Shown one piece after another: positions 36,544 through 45,492 of a DNA stretch of 64,000 nucleotides. The notes beneath the pieces were generated by a model. The model did not search any database and was not told the DNA's origin. It saw only the letters and a program-made list of their open reading frames with translations. The number at the start of each line of letters is the position of its first letter. The stretch's first letter is position 1. The stretch is from assembly GCA_013288555.1 (NCBI GenBank), contig JABDBQ010000004.1, positions 47,070-111,069 on the forward strand, in the 5' to 3' direction. This DNA is from Bacteroidota bacterium. GTDB taxonomy: Bacteria > Bacteroidota > Bacteroidia > CAILMK01. The translations under genes were made by a program, and so were the position numbers.

Positions 36544-38082
36544 ATGGCAGAACCTTTTGATACCCGGATCGGTCGCGTGGCGCGCAAAACTCCTTTAACC
36601 TCAATACTTAACGATGTAGGAAAACTACAACCGCAAGCAGTAGAAGTTGAAGAAGCGGTGCTTGGCGCTCTGATGCTGGAAAGGGATGCCATTACAATTG
36701 TTCTTGAAATCCTGGAACCGGAAAGTTTTTATAAGGATGAGCACCGGGAAATATACAGCGCCATCAGATCATTATTTCATAAATCGCAACCTATTGATTT
36801 GCTGACAGTTGTAAATGAATTACGTGCTACCGGAAAGCTGGAAATAGCAGGTGGTGCGTTTTATATCAGTGAATTAACAAACAGAGTCAGTTCTTCAGCC
36901 AATATTGAATATCATTCCCGTATTGTGGCACAGAAATATATCCTGAGAAGGCTGATCACCGTAACTACAAACATTCAGCGTGATGCTTATGATGAGATGT
37001 CGGATGTGTTTGATATCCTGGATAGTGCGGAAAAGGAACTCTTCAGCATCACAGAGCAGAATCTAAGAAACACAACGGACCCAATGGGGAGCCTGATTAC
37101 AAAGGCCATTAAACAGATTGAAGAAATCCGCGACAAACCTGAAGGACTTTCGGGAATCCCAAGTGGTTTCAGTGATCTGGACAGGGTTACTTCCGGTTTT
37201 CAGCGCTCTGATCTGATTATTGTTGCAGCGCGTCCTGGTATGGGTAAAACGTCTTTTGTCATGTCGCTGGCACGAAATGCCGCCGTTAATTTCAAAAAAC
37301 CTGTTGCTGTTTTCTCTCTAGAAATGTCGTCTGTGCAATTGGTTATGAGGCTGATATCCTCTGAAACGGAGATAGATGCCCAGAAATTAAAAAACGGGGA
37401 ACTTGCTGAATATGAATGGCAGCAACTTCACACCAAAATATCAAGCCTTAGTGAAGCGCCGATTTTTATTGATGATACACCGGCATTAAATGTCTTTGAA
37501 TTAAGGGCCAAATGCCGTCGATTGAAAGCCCAATATAATATTGAAATGGTCATCATTGATTATCTTCAGCTTATGGGCGGCAATAAGGATGGGAAACAGA
37601 ATTTTAACCGTGAACAGGAAATCAGTACCATATCCCGATCACTAAAAAGCCTCGCAAAGGAATTAAATATTCCTGTCATTGCACTTTCTCAGTTGAGCAG
37701 GCAGGTAGAACAGAGAGGTGGCGTGAAGAAACCGATTCTTTCAGACCTTCGTGAATCTGGTTCCATTGAGCAGGATGCTGACCAGGTTATGTTTATATAC
37801 AGGCCTGAATATTATGGCCTTACAGAAGATGAGGAAGGAAACCCAACCACCGGAGTTGCTGAGATAATCATAGCCAAAAACAGGCACGGCGCTACGCAGA
37901 GTGTAAACCTTAGATTTATAGGCAGGTATGCTCGTTTTACAAATCTGAATGATTTCGAATTCCAGGGTCAAGGCCCCGGTATCACCGGAGCGGGAATCGA
38001 CAATTTTCCTGACAGTAATTTCAGGTCCATAATAAGAGGCTCCAAAATGAATGAAGGAGATGATGAGGAAATGCCGTTTTAG
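36544..38082 (+). CDS. dnaB: Replicative DNA helicase DnaB
   Basis: Hexameric 5'-3' helicase that unwinds the replication fork and recruits primase. The 512-residue protein has the N-terminal collar domain (VEVEEAVLGALMLERDAI...LTNRVSSSANIEYHSRIV, about 35-135), a linker helix, and the RecA-like C-terminal domain with Walker A ARPGMGKTSF (about 228-237), FSLEMSSVQLVMR, Walker B MVIIDYLQLM and the DLRESGSIEQDADQVMF motif. No intein is present. The acidic tail ends GDDEEMPF, as usual. Its TAG stop lies in the first unit of a heptad array. Confidence 0.96.
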   Translation: MAEPFDTRIGRVARKTPLTSILNDVGKLQPQAVEVEEAVLGALMLERDAITIVLEILEPESFYKDEHREIYSAIRSLFHKSQPIDLLTVVNELRATGKLEIAGGAFYISELTNRVSSSANIEYHSRIVAQKYILRRLITVTTNIQRDAYDEMSDVFDILDSAEKELFSITEQNLRNTTDPMGSLITKAIKQIEEIRDKPEGLSGIPSGFSDLDRVTSGFQRSDLIIVAARPGMGKTSFVMSLARNAAVNFKKPVAVFSLEMSSVQLVMRLISSETEIDAQKLKNGELAEYEWQQLHTKISSLSEAPIFIDDTPALNVFELRAKCRRLKAQYNIEMVIIDYLQLMGGNKDGKQNFNREQEISTISRSLKSLAKELNIPVIALSQLSRQVEQRGGVKKPILSDLRESGSIEQDADQVMFIYRPEYYGLTEDEEGNPTTGVAEIIIAKNRHGATQSVNLRFIGRYARFTNLNDFEFQGQGPGITGAGIDNFPDSNFRSIIRGSKMNEGDDEEMPF

Positions 38083-38106
38083 TGAGAAGTGAAAAGTAAG
38101 AAGTGA
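38079..38106 (+). repeat. Heptad array, RAAGTRA family, left arm
   Basis: Four units TTAGTGA GAAGTGA AAAGTAA GAAGTGA. Each unit ends in TGA or TAA and the first contains the dnaB stop TAG (38080-38082). Forms an inverted pair with 38155-38189. Confidence 0.8.
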
Positions 38107-38154
38107 AAGTTATTGAAAGGTCAGACTGACAGAAATCATTTATTAGATTATATA

Positions 38155-38189
38155 TCATTACTTCTCACATATAACCTCTCACTTCTTAC
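38155..38189 (-). repeat. Heptad array, RAAGTRA family, right arm
   Basis: Top strand TCATTAC TTCTCAC ATATAAC CTCTCAC TTCTTAC; minus strand GTAAGAA GTGAGAG and so on, the same family as the left arm in reverse. Together they could form a hairpin with a loop of about 50 nt between dnaB and bshB1. Confidence 0.75.
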
Positions 38190-38209
38190 TCTTTTATTAA
38201 CTTGCACCC

Positions 38210-38926
38210 ATGAAACTCGATATTCTCGTTATTGTAGCGCATCCTGATGATGCGGAATTGTCATGCGGCGGTACCATTATCAAACACACTGATATGGGTT
38301 ATTCGGTTGGCATTATTGATTTAACCGAAGGAGAGCTGGGGACAAGAGGAACTATAGAAATACGCTATAGAGAGGCTGAGGCCTCATCAAAGATCCTGGG
38401 GTTGAAAATCCGCGAAAATTTGAAATTCAGGGACGGATGGTTTAAAGATGATGAAGAGCATCGCTTGAAAATTATTGAGAAAATAAGAGAATATCAACCG
38501 GAAATCATCTTGACTAATGCAATTGATGACAGGCACCCGGATCATGGAAGGGCAGCTCACCTGGTTAAAGAATCTGCATGGCTTTCAGGATTGAAAAAAA
38601 TTGTAACAAAAAATAATGAAGAAGTTCAGGTTCCATGGCGACCAAAACACTTGTATCATTTCATTCAATATAATGTCATTACGCCGGATTTTGTAGTGGA
38701 TATAACTGGTTTGGCAGAACGGAAGATGAATGCGATCAAAGCTTATGGCTCGCAATTTTTTGACCCTCAAGGCGAAAAGTCGAATACATTTATTTCCAAA
38801 CCGGAGTTTTTGAAGGTTCTGGAATCAAAAATATTTATGTCGGGGAATTATGCCCATATTGATGAAGCAGAAGGTTTTACATCAGCATATAAACCGGCAG
38901 TTAAAAATTTCTTCGATTTGATCTGA
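38210..38926 (+). CDS. bshB1: Bacillithiol biosynthesis deacetylase BshB1
   Basis: A zinc-dependent LmbE-like deacetylase that removes acetate from GlcNAc-malate to give GlcN-malate, the second step of bacillithiol synthesis. The 238-residue protein has the metal/active-site motif VIVAHPDDAELSCGGT (residues 7-22), DLTEGELGTRGT, TNAIDDRHPDHGRAAHLV and a His in SGNYAHIDEAEGF. These match BshB1 rather than general LmbE proteins. bshA and bshC are not in the window. Confidence 0.92.
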   Translation: MKLDILVIVAHPDDAELSCGGTIIKHTDMGYSVGIIDLTEGELGTRGTIEIRYREAEASSKILGLKIRENLKFRDGWFKDDEEHRLKIIEKIREYQPEIILTNAIDDRHPDHGRAAHLVKESAWLSGLKKIVTKNNEEVQVPWRPKHLYHFIQYNVITPDFVVDITGLAERKMNAIKAYGSQFFDPQGEKSNTFISKPEFLKVLESKIFMSGNYAHIDEAEGFTSAYKPAVKNFFDLI

Positions 38927-39017
38927 GTTTATTCTTTAATTTTCTTTTTTTTGTGAATTGATGACACAATCCTTTACACCAGGGGAATTTCAATCTTATT
39001 GGCCAAATGCACTTAAA

Positions 39018-41327
39018 ATGAATAGATTCATTGCTTATTTTTTGCCTACGTTTATAGCTGGTTTGCTTGCTATTGGTACTCATTCCTATGGTCAGGATTT
39101 TAATCATTTTCAAACCTTAAGATCTTCAGGTAGGGTACCGGAAAAATTTCGCACTTCCTCTCTGGAAAAATATAATTCAGATATTCAACAGATATCATCA
39201 AAAGAAAAAAGAAGGTTGAAGCGTTTAAAAAAGGAATTTTTTTATGAAAGTGCCTTCGATTTGAATAACCTCCTTCATAGTGGGATGCTGGTATTTAATG
39301 ATCCGGTAAGCATTTATGTTAATAAAGTCATGGATACCATCCTGAAAGATGATAAACCACTTCGGAGTAAAATAGAAATCTATGTTTTAAAATCAACAAG
39401 TTTTAATGCATTTACAAGGCAAAACGGTGTGATATATATATGTGTTGGTCTCCTGGCACGTTTGCATAATGAATCTGAACTTGCATTGATATTGTGTCAT
39501 GAGCTAACACATTTTACAAACCAGCATAGCATTCAGAAAGTAATTGAAAATGATGATATAAATGCGGGAAGAGGGGTTTACAGGAAAACCAATGAAGATG
39601 CAAAGCTTATGGCCGCGAGCATGTTTTCCAAAAAAGAAGAATCTGAAGCCGACCTGGTAGGGCTTCAACGGTTTCTAAAAACCAATTACGATCCAAACAA
39701 AGCTATTGGAGAATTTGATATCATGGAATATCCTCAATTGACTTTTAATGAAGTGCCTTACAAAAAAAACTATCTTGAAACCTCTAACCTTGTATTCCCA
39801 CCTTCTTATTTTCTGAAGAAAATAAGTGATGTTGTTGCAGACGATGATGATTCGTTATCAACGCACCCCGCAGCTAAGTTGAGGCGAGCAGCCGTGATTT
39901 CGAAATTGCAGGGTCTCGATGTTTCAGGAAAGAAAACATTCCTGGTTGGTGAGAATGACTTTAATTCGGCTCAAAAAATATGCAGATATGAAATGTGCGA
40001 TATCTATCTGCATAACAATATGTTTCAGAATGCATTTTATACATCTTATCTTTTACTCCAGGAAAACCCGGGTAGCATTTATCTGAAGAAATGCGTTGCA
40101 AAATCATTGTATGGTTTGAGTAAATACAAAACAAATGGTAAGTATAGTGACATTTACAATGGATATATTGATATCCAGGGATATTCACAACAGGTATTTT
40201 ATTTTTTTAATGAAATGAAAGCTCCTGAGCTAAATGCATTAGCAGTTGAGTACCTCTACAATCTTAAAAGACAATACCCTGATGACAAAGAGATTGTAGC
40301 GATAACCCAGGATATCATGACTGAAATGGTGCAGTACCACAAAGATAAATCTTTTTTTTCGGCAGATCCAAAACCGGCCAGTCTGGATTCTGTTCTCGCA
40401 AAAGATTCGGCTTCAAAAGGGAATATTCTTAACAAAAGTGATAAGCCTAGAACCTTAATAGTTCAAAAAAGCAAGTATGAGAGCAATTCCGGGAGCAAAA
40501 AGGGAGATGAGCAAAAGGAAAAGAAAGACGATAAAAACTATTTTATCAGGTATGCATTTGTTGATCTGCTTACAGATCCCGATTTTATAAAAGATTATGA
40601 CAAAGCAGTTATTAACTATAATGAGACCTTAAGTGACAATCAATACAAAGAAACACGCGAATATAAAAAGGCTGAAGCTAAAATAGAGCGCAGACTTAGA
40701 AGGAATGGAATTGCCCTGGGCTTGAATAAACTGGTTATCGTAAATCCATTTTATTATAAAGTAGATGAATCCAAATCAAATCCGGTAAAGCTTGCCGCGT
40801 CTGAATTAGCTCAGAAAGACCTTAATAATTGCATCAAAACGAATGCGAACCTGGCCGGGCTCAATTACGAACTTATTGACATGCATGACCTTTCTGAAAA
40901 CTCAGCTGAAGTATTCAACGACCTCTCAGTTTTGAATTATTATTCAGCAGAAAGGAGTGAATTGGGCGATATGCATTATGTGAATTATATGACTGACGAT
41001 ATACAGGCATTAACAAAAAAATATCAGACAAATTATTTTGACTGGACAGGTGTTGTGTGTTATCGCGAGCATAGTAATTTCAGACAAGGCTACCTGAAGA
41101 CGATATTTGCTATATTTTCAATATTTTATTTCCCGCTGACACCATATGCCTTGTACAATGCATTCAGGACGCACTATAACACTTATATAATATCAAATAT
41201 TTATGATCTTGGAACGGGACAAAGCGAAGATGTTCGGGTATCGCGGGTAAAATTCAAAGACAGGCCGGATGTACTAAATTCTATATTGTATGACCTTTAT
41301 CTTCAATACAAAAAGCCAAAAAATTAA
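39018..41327 (+). CDS. Exported M48-type zinc metalloprotease
   Basis: A 769-residue protein. ATG 39018 (MNRFIAYFLPTFIAGLLAIGTHSYGQ) gives a proper signal peptide, so it is preferred over the track start at 38958. The peptidase domain has LILCHELTHFTNQHS (HExxH near residue 160) and the third ligand in EESEADLVGLQRF. After that come TPR-like helices and a long C-terminal part with a charged linker (KSKYESNSGSKKGDEQKEKK) and an apparent membrane span near IFAIFSIFYFPLTPYALYNAF. M48 proteases such as BepA act on outer-membrane proteins; this one is larger than BepA and its substrate is unknown. The next gene begins directly at its stop. Confidence 0.85.
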   Translation: MNRFIAYFLPTFIAGLLAIGTHSYGQDFNHFQTLRSSGRVPEKFRTSSLEKYNSDIQQISSKEKRRLKRLKKEFFYESAFDLNNLLHSGMLVFNDPVSIYVNKVMDTILKDDKPLRSKIEIYVLKSTSFNAFTRQNGVIYICVGLLARLHNESELALILCHELTHFTNQHSIQKVIENDDINAGRGVYRKTNEDAKLMAASMFSKKEESEADLVGLQRFLKTNYDPNKAIGEFDIMEYPQLTFNEVPYKKNYLETSNLVFPPSYFLKKISDVVADDDDSLSTHPAAKLRRAAVISKLQGLDVSGKKTFLVGENDFNSAQKICRYEMCDIYLHNNMFQNAFYTSYLLLQENPGSIYLKKCVAKSLYGLSKYKTNGKYSDIYNGYIDIQGYSQQVFYFFNEMKAPELNALAVEYLYNLKRQYPDDKEIVAITQDIMTEMVQYHKDKSFFSADPKPASLDSVLAKDSASKGNILNKSDKPRTLIVQKSKYESNSGSKKGDEQKEKKDDKNYFIRYAFVDLLTDPDFIKDYDKAVINYNETLSDNQYKETREYKKAEAKIERRLRRNGIALGLNKLVIVNPFYYKVDESKSNPVKLAASELAQKDLNNCIKTNANLAGLNYELIDMHDLSENSAEVFNDLSVLNYYSAERSELGDMHYVNYMTDDIQALTKKYQTNYFDWTGVVCYREHSNFRQGYLKTIFAIFSIFYFPLTPYALYNAFRTHYNTYIISNIYDLGTGQSEDVRVSRVKFKDRPDVLNSILYDLYLQYKKPKN

Positions 41328-42014
41328 ATGAGAAAACTATTGATATGTTTTTTTCTGTTTCCTGCATTATTGAAGGGGCAGGTTCCCGGCTATCAGGGTA
41401 AGCATTTTATTTTATCCTATAATCTTGACGTATTGCCCAATCTTGCATATATAGATCTTAACTCAGTGTCAACCCTACCTGTTCAGATTTTATTTAGCAA
41501 TCATATAAGTACAGAATATGTATTAGGCAGGAGTTTCAGTTTGGGCCTGGATGCATCATATTCCCAGAGCAAAATATTTCTCGTAGATGGCAATGCAAAT
41601 GAATCCGGAGATTCATATGGGTTAAACCTCACTTTTTATCCAAAAAAGAATAACACGATTGCGCCTGTCGGCAATTATTTTAAAATCAGGATTTTTACCG
41701 GTAGTACCTGGGCTAGTGGCAATATTCGTAATAATACCTTCGATAATAATGGTTATCCGGTTACACTGATAAAGCCTGAACAGACAAATCTTACAGTGAA
41801 TGGTTTCGGGATAGGCTTTGGTAATAACATGATCGTGCATAACAATATTGTTCTAACGGCAAGTGTAAATCTGGACTTTAATGTTATGAATTTTAATAAC
41901 AATAAAATTCCAACGGGCTCAAATTTTGAAGAGCTGACCTACGATATTCAAAATCATTTGTTCGAAACATATCTCTTTTATTTTAAACTTGGCATTGGCG
42001 GGCTCATGTTCTGA
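41328..42014 (+). CDS. Putative outer-membrane beta-barrel protein
   Basis: A 228-residue protein with a signal peptide (MRKLLICFFLFPALLKGQ) and alternating amphipathic strands (HFILSYNLDVLPNLAYI, FSLGLDASYSQSKIFLV, SYGLNLTFYPKK, YFKIRIFTGSTWA, NNIVLTASVNLDFNVMNF), ending LFYFKLGIGGLMF. The aromatic C-terminus and strand pattern suit a small outer-membrane barrel. Its ATG directly follows the M48 stop codon (TAA/ATG), so the two are cotranscribed and the barrel may be the protease partner or substrate. Confidence 0.65.
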   Translation: MRKLLICFFLFPALLKGQVPGYQGKHFILSYNLDVLPNLAYIDLNSVSTLPVQILFSNHISTEYVLGRSFSLGLDASYSQSKIFLVDGNANESGDSYGLNLTFYPKKNNTIAPVGNYFKIRIFTGSTWASGNIRNNTFDNNGYPVTLIKPEQTNLTVNGFGIGFGNNMIVHNNIVLTASVNLDFNVMNFNNNKIPTGSNFEELTYDIQNHLFETYLFYFKLGIGGLMF

Positions 42015-42039
42015 GGACAAAACCCCGTACAAAAAATCA

Positions 42040-42047
42040 TATCTTTG
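42040..42047 (+). promoter_or_regulatory. -7 box of tandem ligase gene, near-leaderless
   Basis: TATCTTTG ends 6 bases before the ATG at 42054; transcription would begin at or next to the start codon. Confidence 0.45.
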
Positions 42048-42053
42048 CCCTAA

Positions 42054-44753
42054 ATGCGGATAGGAATCTTATTTGGAGGAAGGTCGAGGGAAAGAGAAAT
42101 CTCTTTTGCAGGAGGAAGAACTGTTTATGATTTACTCGATAAAACATTCTTTGAACCGGTACCCATTTTTATCGACAGTTTTGGGAATTTTGTTCTACTC
42201 GAATGGCAATATCTTTATAAAGGCAGTATCAGAGACTTTTATCCCCCTGTGTCTGCTTATAAAGACGATGAAAACAAATACCAGGTTTATGTCGAAAGCC
42301 TGGAGCCTGATGAAAAGGAACTTAATGCAATCATAGCTTCTGTTGGAAAAAAAATATCTCCTGAAGAAATAAAAGAAATCATTGACTTCGCTTTCCTTGC
42401 ATTGCATGGACCTTATGGCGAAGATGGCAGCGTTCAGGGTATTCTTGATTTCTATGATATTCCATATAGTGGTTCAGGTATTCTACCTTCATCTATCGGT
42501 ATCAATAAAATCCTGCAAAAAAAACTAATGCAGGATATGGGGATTATGGCCGCCGCTTCTGTGTCATTAAGCAGAACAGAATGGCTGGAAGCCCCTGAAA
42601 ATCAGCTTCGTTTTTTTGAAAAAATAAAAAAAGAATTTCAACTGCCAGTGGTTGTAAAATCCGGCACTCAGGGATCTTCAATAGGCGTTTCAATACTACA
42701 AGACTGGGATTTCGAGAAATTTCTCCAGGTTATTAATAAGAGTTTCTTTATCAGGCATATAAAAGCCAATGAATGGAAGGATATTCAATCCGAACAAAAG
42801 AAAGAATTCATTAGGGATGTTTGTGATATATATACCGGCATCGGGATCCCGTTTGTTGTTGAAGATGAAATAATTTATCATCCGGCGGTGCTGGAGCGAA
42901 AACTTGAAAATCTGTTTTCTGCAGGGCAGCAAAGCATTACACTGGTAAGCCTTCAGACAGAAGCAGAAATACTGGTGGAAGAGTTTATTGAAGGAAAAGA
43001 GTTTTCCTGCATCGTGGTAGAAGGGGAGAGGGGAGAACCTATAGCACTCCCGCCAACAGAGATCATAAAACAATCAGCTATATTCGATTACAGGGCTAAA
43101 TACCTACCGGGTATCTCCAGAAAAATAACACCTATTCAACTTCCGAAAGATAAAATCAAAGAAATAATTTCAGCGTGCGAAAACCTTTATTTAAAATTAC
43201 ATTTTGACGTTTATGCCCGTATTGACGGACTCATCAATAAACAAGGAGAAATTTTTTTAAACGATCCTAATACCACTTCAGGTATGCTGCCTTCGTCGTT
43301 CTTTTTTCATCAGGCGGCAGAAATCGGGTTGAGTCCTACACAGTTTCTCACATATATTATTCATAGATCCCTGCAAAAGCGCCTTAATGCTTCGCATCAG
43401 GCATATCATATAAATCATTTATTGTCAGAGCTTAATGATAGCCTTGCAAGTGAAGATGCCGTTAATTTGAAGAAAACGAAATTGGCAGTAATCTTTGGCG
43501 GATATTCAACCGAGAGACATATTTCTGTCGAAAGCGGTAGAAATGTTTTTGAAAAATTATCCTCGTCTGGTAAATATGAGGCTATCCCCGTTTTCCTGAG
43601 CCTGAACAATGAAGGAGGCTTTGACTTTTATATTTTGCCCATGTCTCTCCTTTTAAAAGATAACGCCGATGATATCAGGGAAAAATCAAGTCATTTTTCA
43701 ATTGAACCAATCATCAATGAAATAATTAGGAAAGCTGATTATATAACGAATACATTTTCATCAAAAGGGTATGAATTTTATCCGAGAAAAATTACCCTTG
43801 ATGAGCTTGCTGAAATGGTTGATTTTGTTTTCCTTGGCCTTCACGGACGCCCGGGTGAAGATGGACATCTGCAAAGATTACTGGATGATAGACATATCCC
43901 TTATAATGGATCAGGTTCAGAATCATCAGCAACCACAATAGACAAGTATCTTACAAATGAGATTTTACAGGCGAATGGGTTTCTGGTTCCGCGGCATTTC
44001 CTGGCAAGAAAAGAAGCATGGATGCAGAATCCGCATGCATTAATTGATGAAATTGAAAATCATATCAGTTATCCGCTCATTGCCAAACCATCAGATGACG
44101 GATGCTCATCAGCTGTTAAAAAAATAAAAAGCAGGGATGAATTGCTCGTATTTATGGACGCTATGTTTAGAGATATTGATGAATTGCCTGCAATAATGAT
44201 CGAAAATTTAGGACTAAAATCTAATGAAGAATTTCCACTGAAAAACTATTTTGTGGTAGAGGAGCTTATAGGTCAGAATGATTCAAAGCATTTTCTTGAA
44301 ATAACCTGTGGTTTGCTTACCAGTTATGATGGAGAAAATAACCTCGTGTACGAAATTTTTGAGCCTTCGGAAGCCCTGGCTCAAAAAGGAATTCTTTCAC
44401 TGGAAGAAAAGTTCCTGGCCGGTGAAGGTCAGAATATAACCCCGGCAAGGTTTGATCAGGATATGGTTTCAAACACGGAAATATCGTCACAGGTAAAAGT
44501 AATTTTAGAAAAAGCAGCAAGACTGCTGAATGTAGAAGGGTATGCCCGGATTGACGCATTTGTAAGAATATTTGCGGGCAATAAGGCAGAAGTGATTTTT
44601 ATAGAATTCAATTCATTACCCGGCCTTACACCCGCGACCGTCATTTTTCACCAGGCTGCCCTTAATGGTTATAAACCATTTGAATTTTTGGATCGGATTA
44701 TTCATTTTGGACGCTCAAAATCAAACAAACGTGAATATTATACAACGAATTAA
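42054..44753 (+). CDS. Tandem-duplicated D-alanine-D-alanine-ligase-like protein
   Basis: An 899-residue protein made of two complete Ddl-type ATP-grasp units. Unit 1 (about 1-435): ILFGGRSREREIS, LALHGPYGEDGSVQG, PYSGSGILPSSIGINK, VVKSGTQGSSIGV, VEEFIEGKEFS, FDYRAKYLPG, ARIDG and LNDPNTTSGM, where the metal Glu of Ddl is Asp. Unit 2 (from about 475): VIFGGYSTERHIS, LGLHGRPGEDGHLQ, PYNGSGSESSATTIDK, IAKPSDDGCSSAV, VEELIG, ARIDAF and FIEFNSLPGLTP. Single Ddl enzymes are about 300-370 residues and work as dimers, joining two D-Ala for peptidoglycan; here both halves look potentially active and may use different substrates. It is followed by an overlapping PASTA gene, supporting an envelope role. 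Confidence 0.85.
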   Translation: MRIGILFGGRSREREISFAGGRTVYDLLDKTFFEPVPIFIDSFGNFVLLEWQYLYKGSIRDFYPPVSAYKDDENKYQVYVESLEPDEKELNAIIASVGKKISPEEIKEIIDFAFLALHGPYGEDGSVQGILDFYDIPYSGSGILPSSIGINKILQKKLMQDMGIMAAASVSLSRTEWLEAPENQLRFFEKIKKEFQLPVVVKSGTQGSSIGVSILQDWDFEKFLQVINKSFFIRHIKANEWKDIQSEQKKEFIRDVCDIYTGIGIPFVVEDEIIYHPAVLERKLENLFSAGQQSITLVSLQTEAEILVEEFIEGKEFSCIVVEGERGEPIALPPTEIIKQSAIFDYRAKYLPGISRKITPIQLPKDKIKEIISACENLYLKLHFDVYARIDGLINKQGEIFLNDPNTTSGMLPSSFFFHQAAEIGLSPTQFLTYIIHRSLQKRLNASHQAYHINHLLSELNDSLASEDAVNLKKTKLAVIFGGYSTERHISVESGRNVFEKLSSSGKYEAIPVFLSLNNEGGFDFYILPMSLLLKDNADDIREKSSHFSIEPIINEIIRKADYITNTFSSKGYEFYPRKITLDELAEMVDFVFLGLHGRPGEDGHLQRLLDDRHIPYNGSGSESSATTIDKYLTNEILQANGFLVPRHFLARKEAWMQNPHALIDEIENHISYPLIAKPSDDGCSSAVKKIKSRDELLVFMDAMFRDIDELPAIMIENLGLKSNEEFPLKNYFVVEELIGQNDSKHFLEITCGLLTSYDGENNLVYEIFEPSEALAQKGILSLEEKFLAGEGQNITPARFDQDMVSNTEISSQVKVILEKAARLLNVEGYARIDAFVRIFAGNKAEVIFIEFNSLPGLTPATVIFHQAALNGYKPFEFLDRIIHFGRSKSNKREYYTTN

Positions 44754-45489
44754 AAGCCGGAAATTCTGGCTGAATATTGGAATATTTGTACTTGCAGTAC
44801 TGCTTATTATTTTCGTTATCTCTGTTTTCCTAAGGATATATACCCATCACGGAGAATCACTTACGGTACCTGATCTCAAAGGAAGGAGCGTAGCTGAAGT
44901 GGAAAAAATTTGTGATGAAAAAATGTTGCGTTATGAAATAAAGGATTCTGTTTTTTCACCGGATTTGCCAAAACTTTCTGTTGTGGAACAAAATCCAAAA
45001 GCAGGAGAGAAAGTCAAAGAATACCGTAGAATTTATATTGTATTAAATACCAATAAAGCACCCAATATACCTATGCCAAACCTGGAATATAGTCCCAGAA
45101 GGCAAGCGGAGAAAATCCTGGAAAGTGTTGGTCTTAAAGCAGGTGCCAATCCGGAATATACACATAATATCGCCCTTAATGCCGTAATTCAGACCAAATA
45201 TAATGGCAAACTTATTATGCCGGGTACGATGATAGAAAAAGGAAGCACAATTGATTTTGTTCTCGGTGACGGAGGTAAAGGTGGTGTTGTGGTACCTGTT
45301 CCTGATCTATCAGGCAAAACGCTTTCGGAAGCAAGATTTATTCTTGCAGGGGACAATTTATTATTGGGGCGAATTGATAGTACAGGTGTCAAAAACACAG
45401 GTACAGCAATAATTTACAATCAAAACCCGTTATCGGGCAATAAGATTTCTCAAGGTGATATTGTAAATGTATCTCTAAAAAACAAATAA
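44731..45489 (+). CDS. Membrane-anchored PASTA-domain protein
   Basis: A 252-residue protein with one N-terminal span (FWLNIGIFVLAVLLIIFVISVFL) and three periplasmic PASTA domains (SLTVPDLKGRSVAEVEKICDEK...; PNIPMPNLEYSPRRQAEKIL...; VVVPVPDLSGKTLSEARFIL...). PASTA domains bind peptidoglycan stems or muropeptides in kinases and penicillin-binding proteins; here there is no enzyme domain, as usual for the Bacteroidota protein. I choose GTG 44731 (MNIIQRIKSRKFW), which overlaps the ligase gene by 23 bases and gives a normal cytoplasmic lead; the track start at 44665 would overlap by 89 bases. Coupled to the upstream ligase. Confidence 0.88.
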   Translation: MNIIQRIKSRKFWLNIGIFVLAVLLIIFVISVFLRIYTHHGESLTVPDLKGRSVAEVEKICDEKMLRYEIKDSVFSPDLPKLSVVEQNPKAGEKVKEYRRIYIVLNTNKAPNIPMPNLEYSPRRQAEKILESVGLKAGANPEYTHNIALNAVIQTKYNGKLIMPGTMIEKGSTIDFVLGDGGKGGVVVPVPDLSGKTLSEARFILAGDNLLLGRIDSTGVKNTGTAIIYNQNPLSGNKISQGDIVNVSLKNK

Positions 45490-45492
45490 GAC

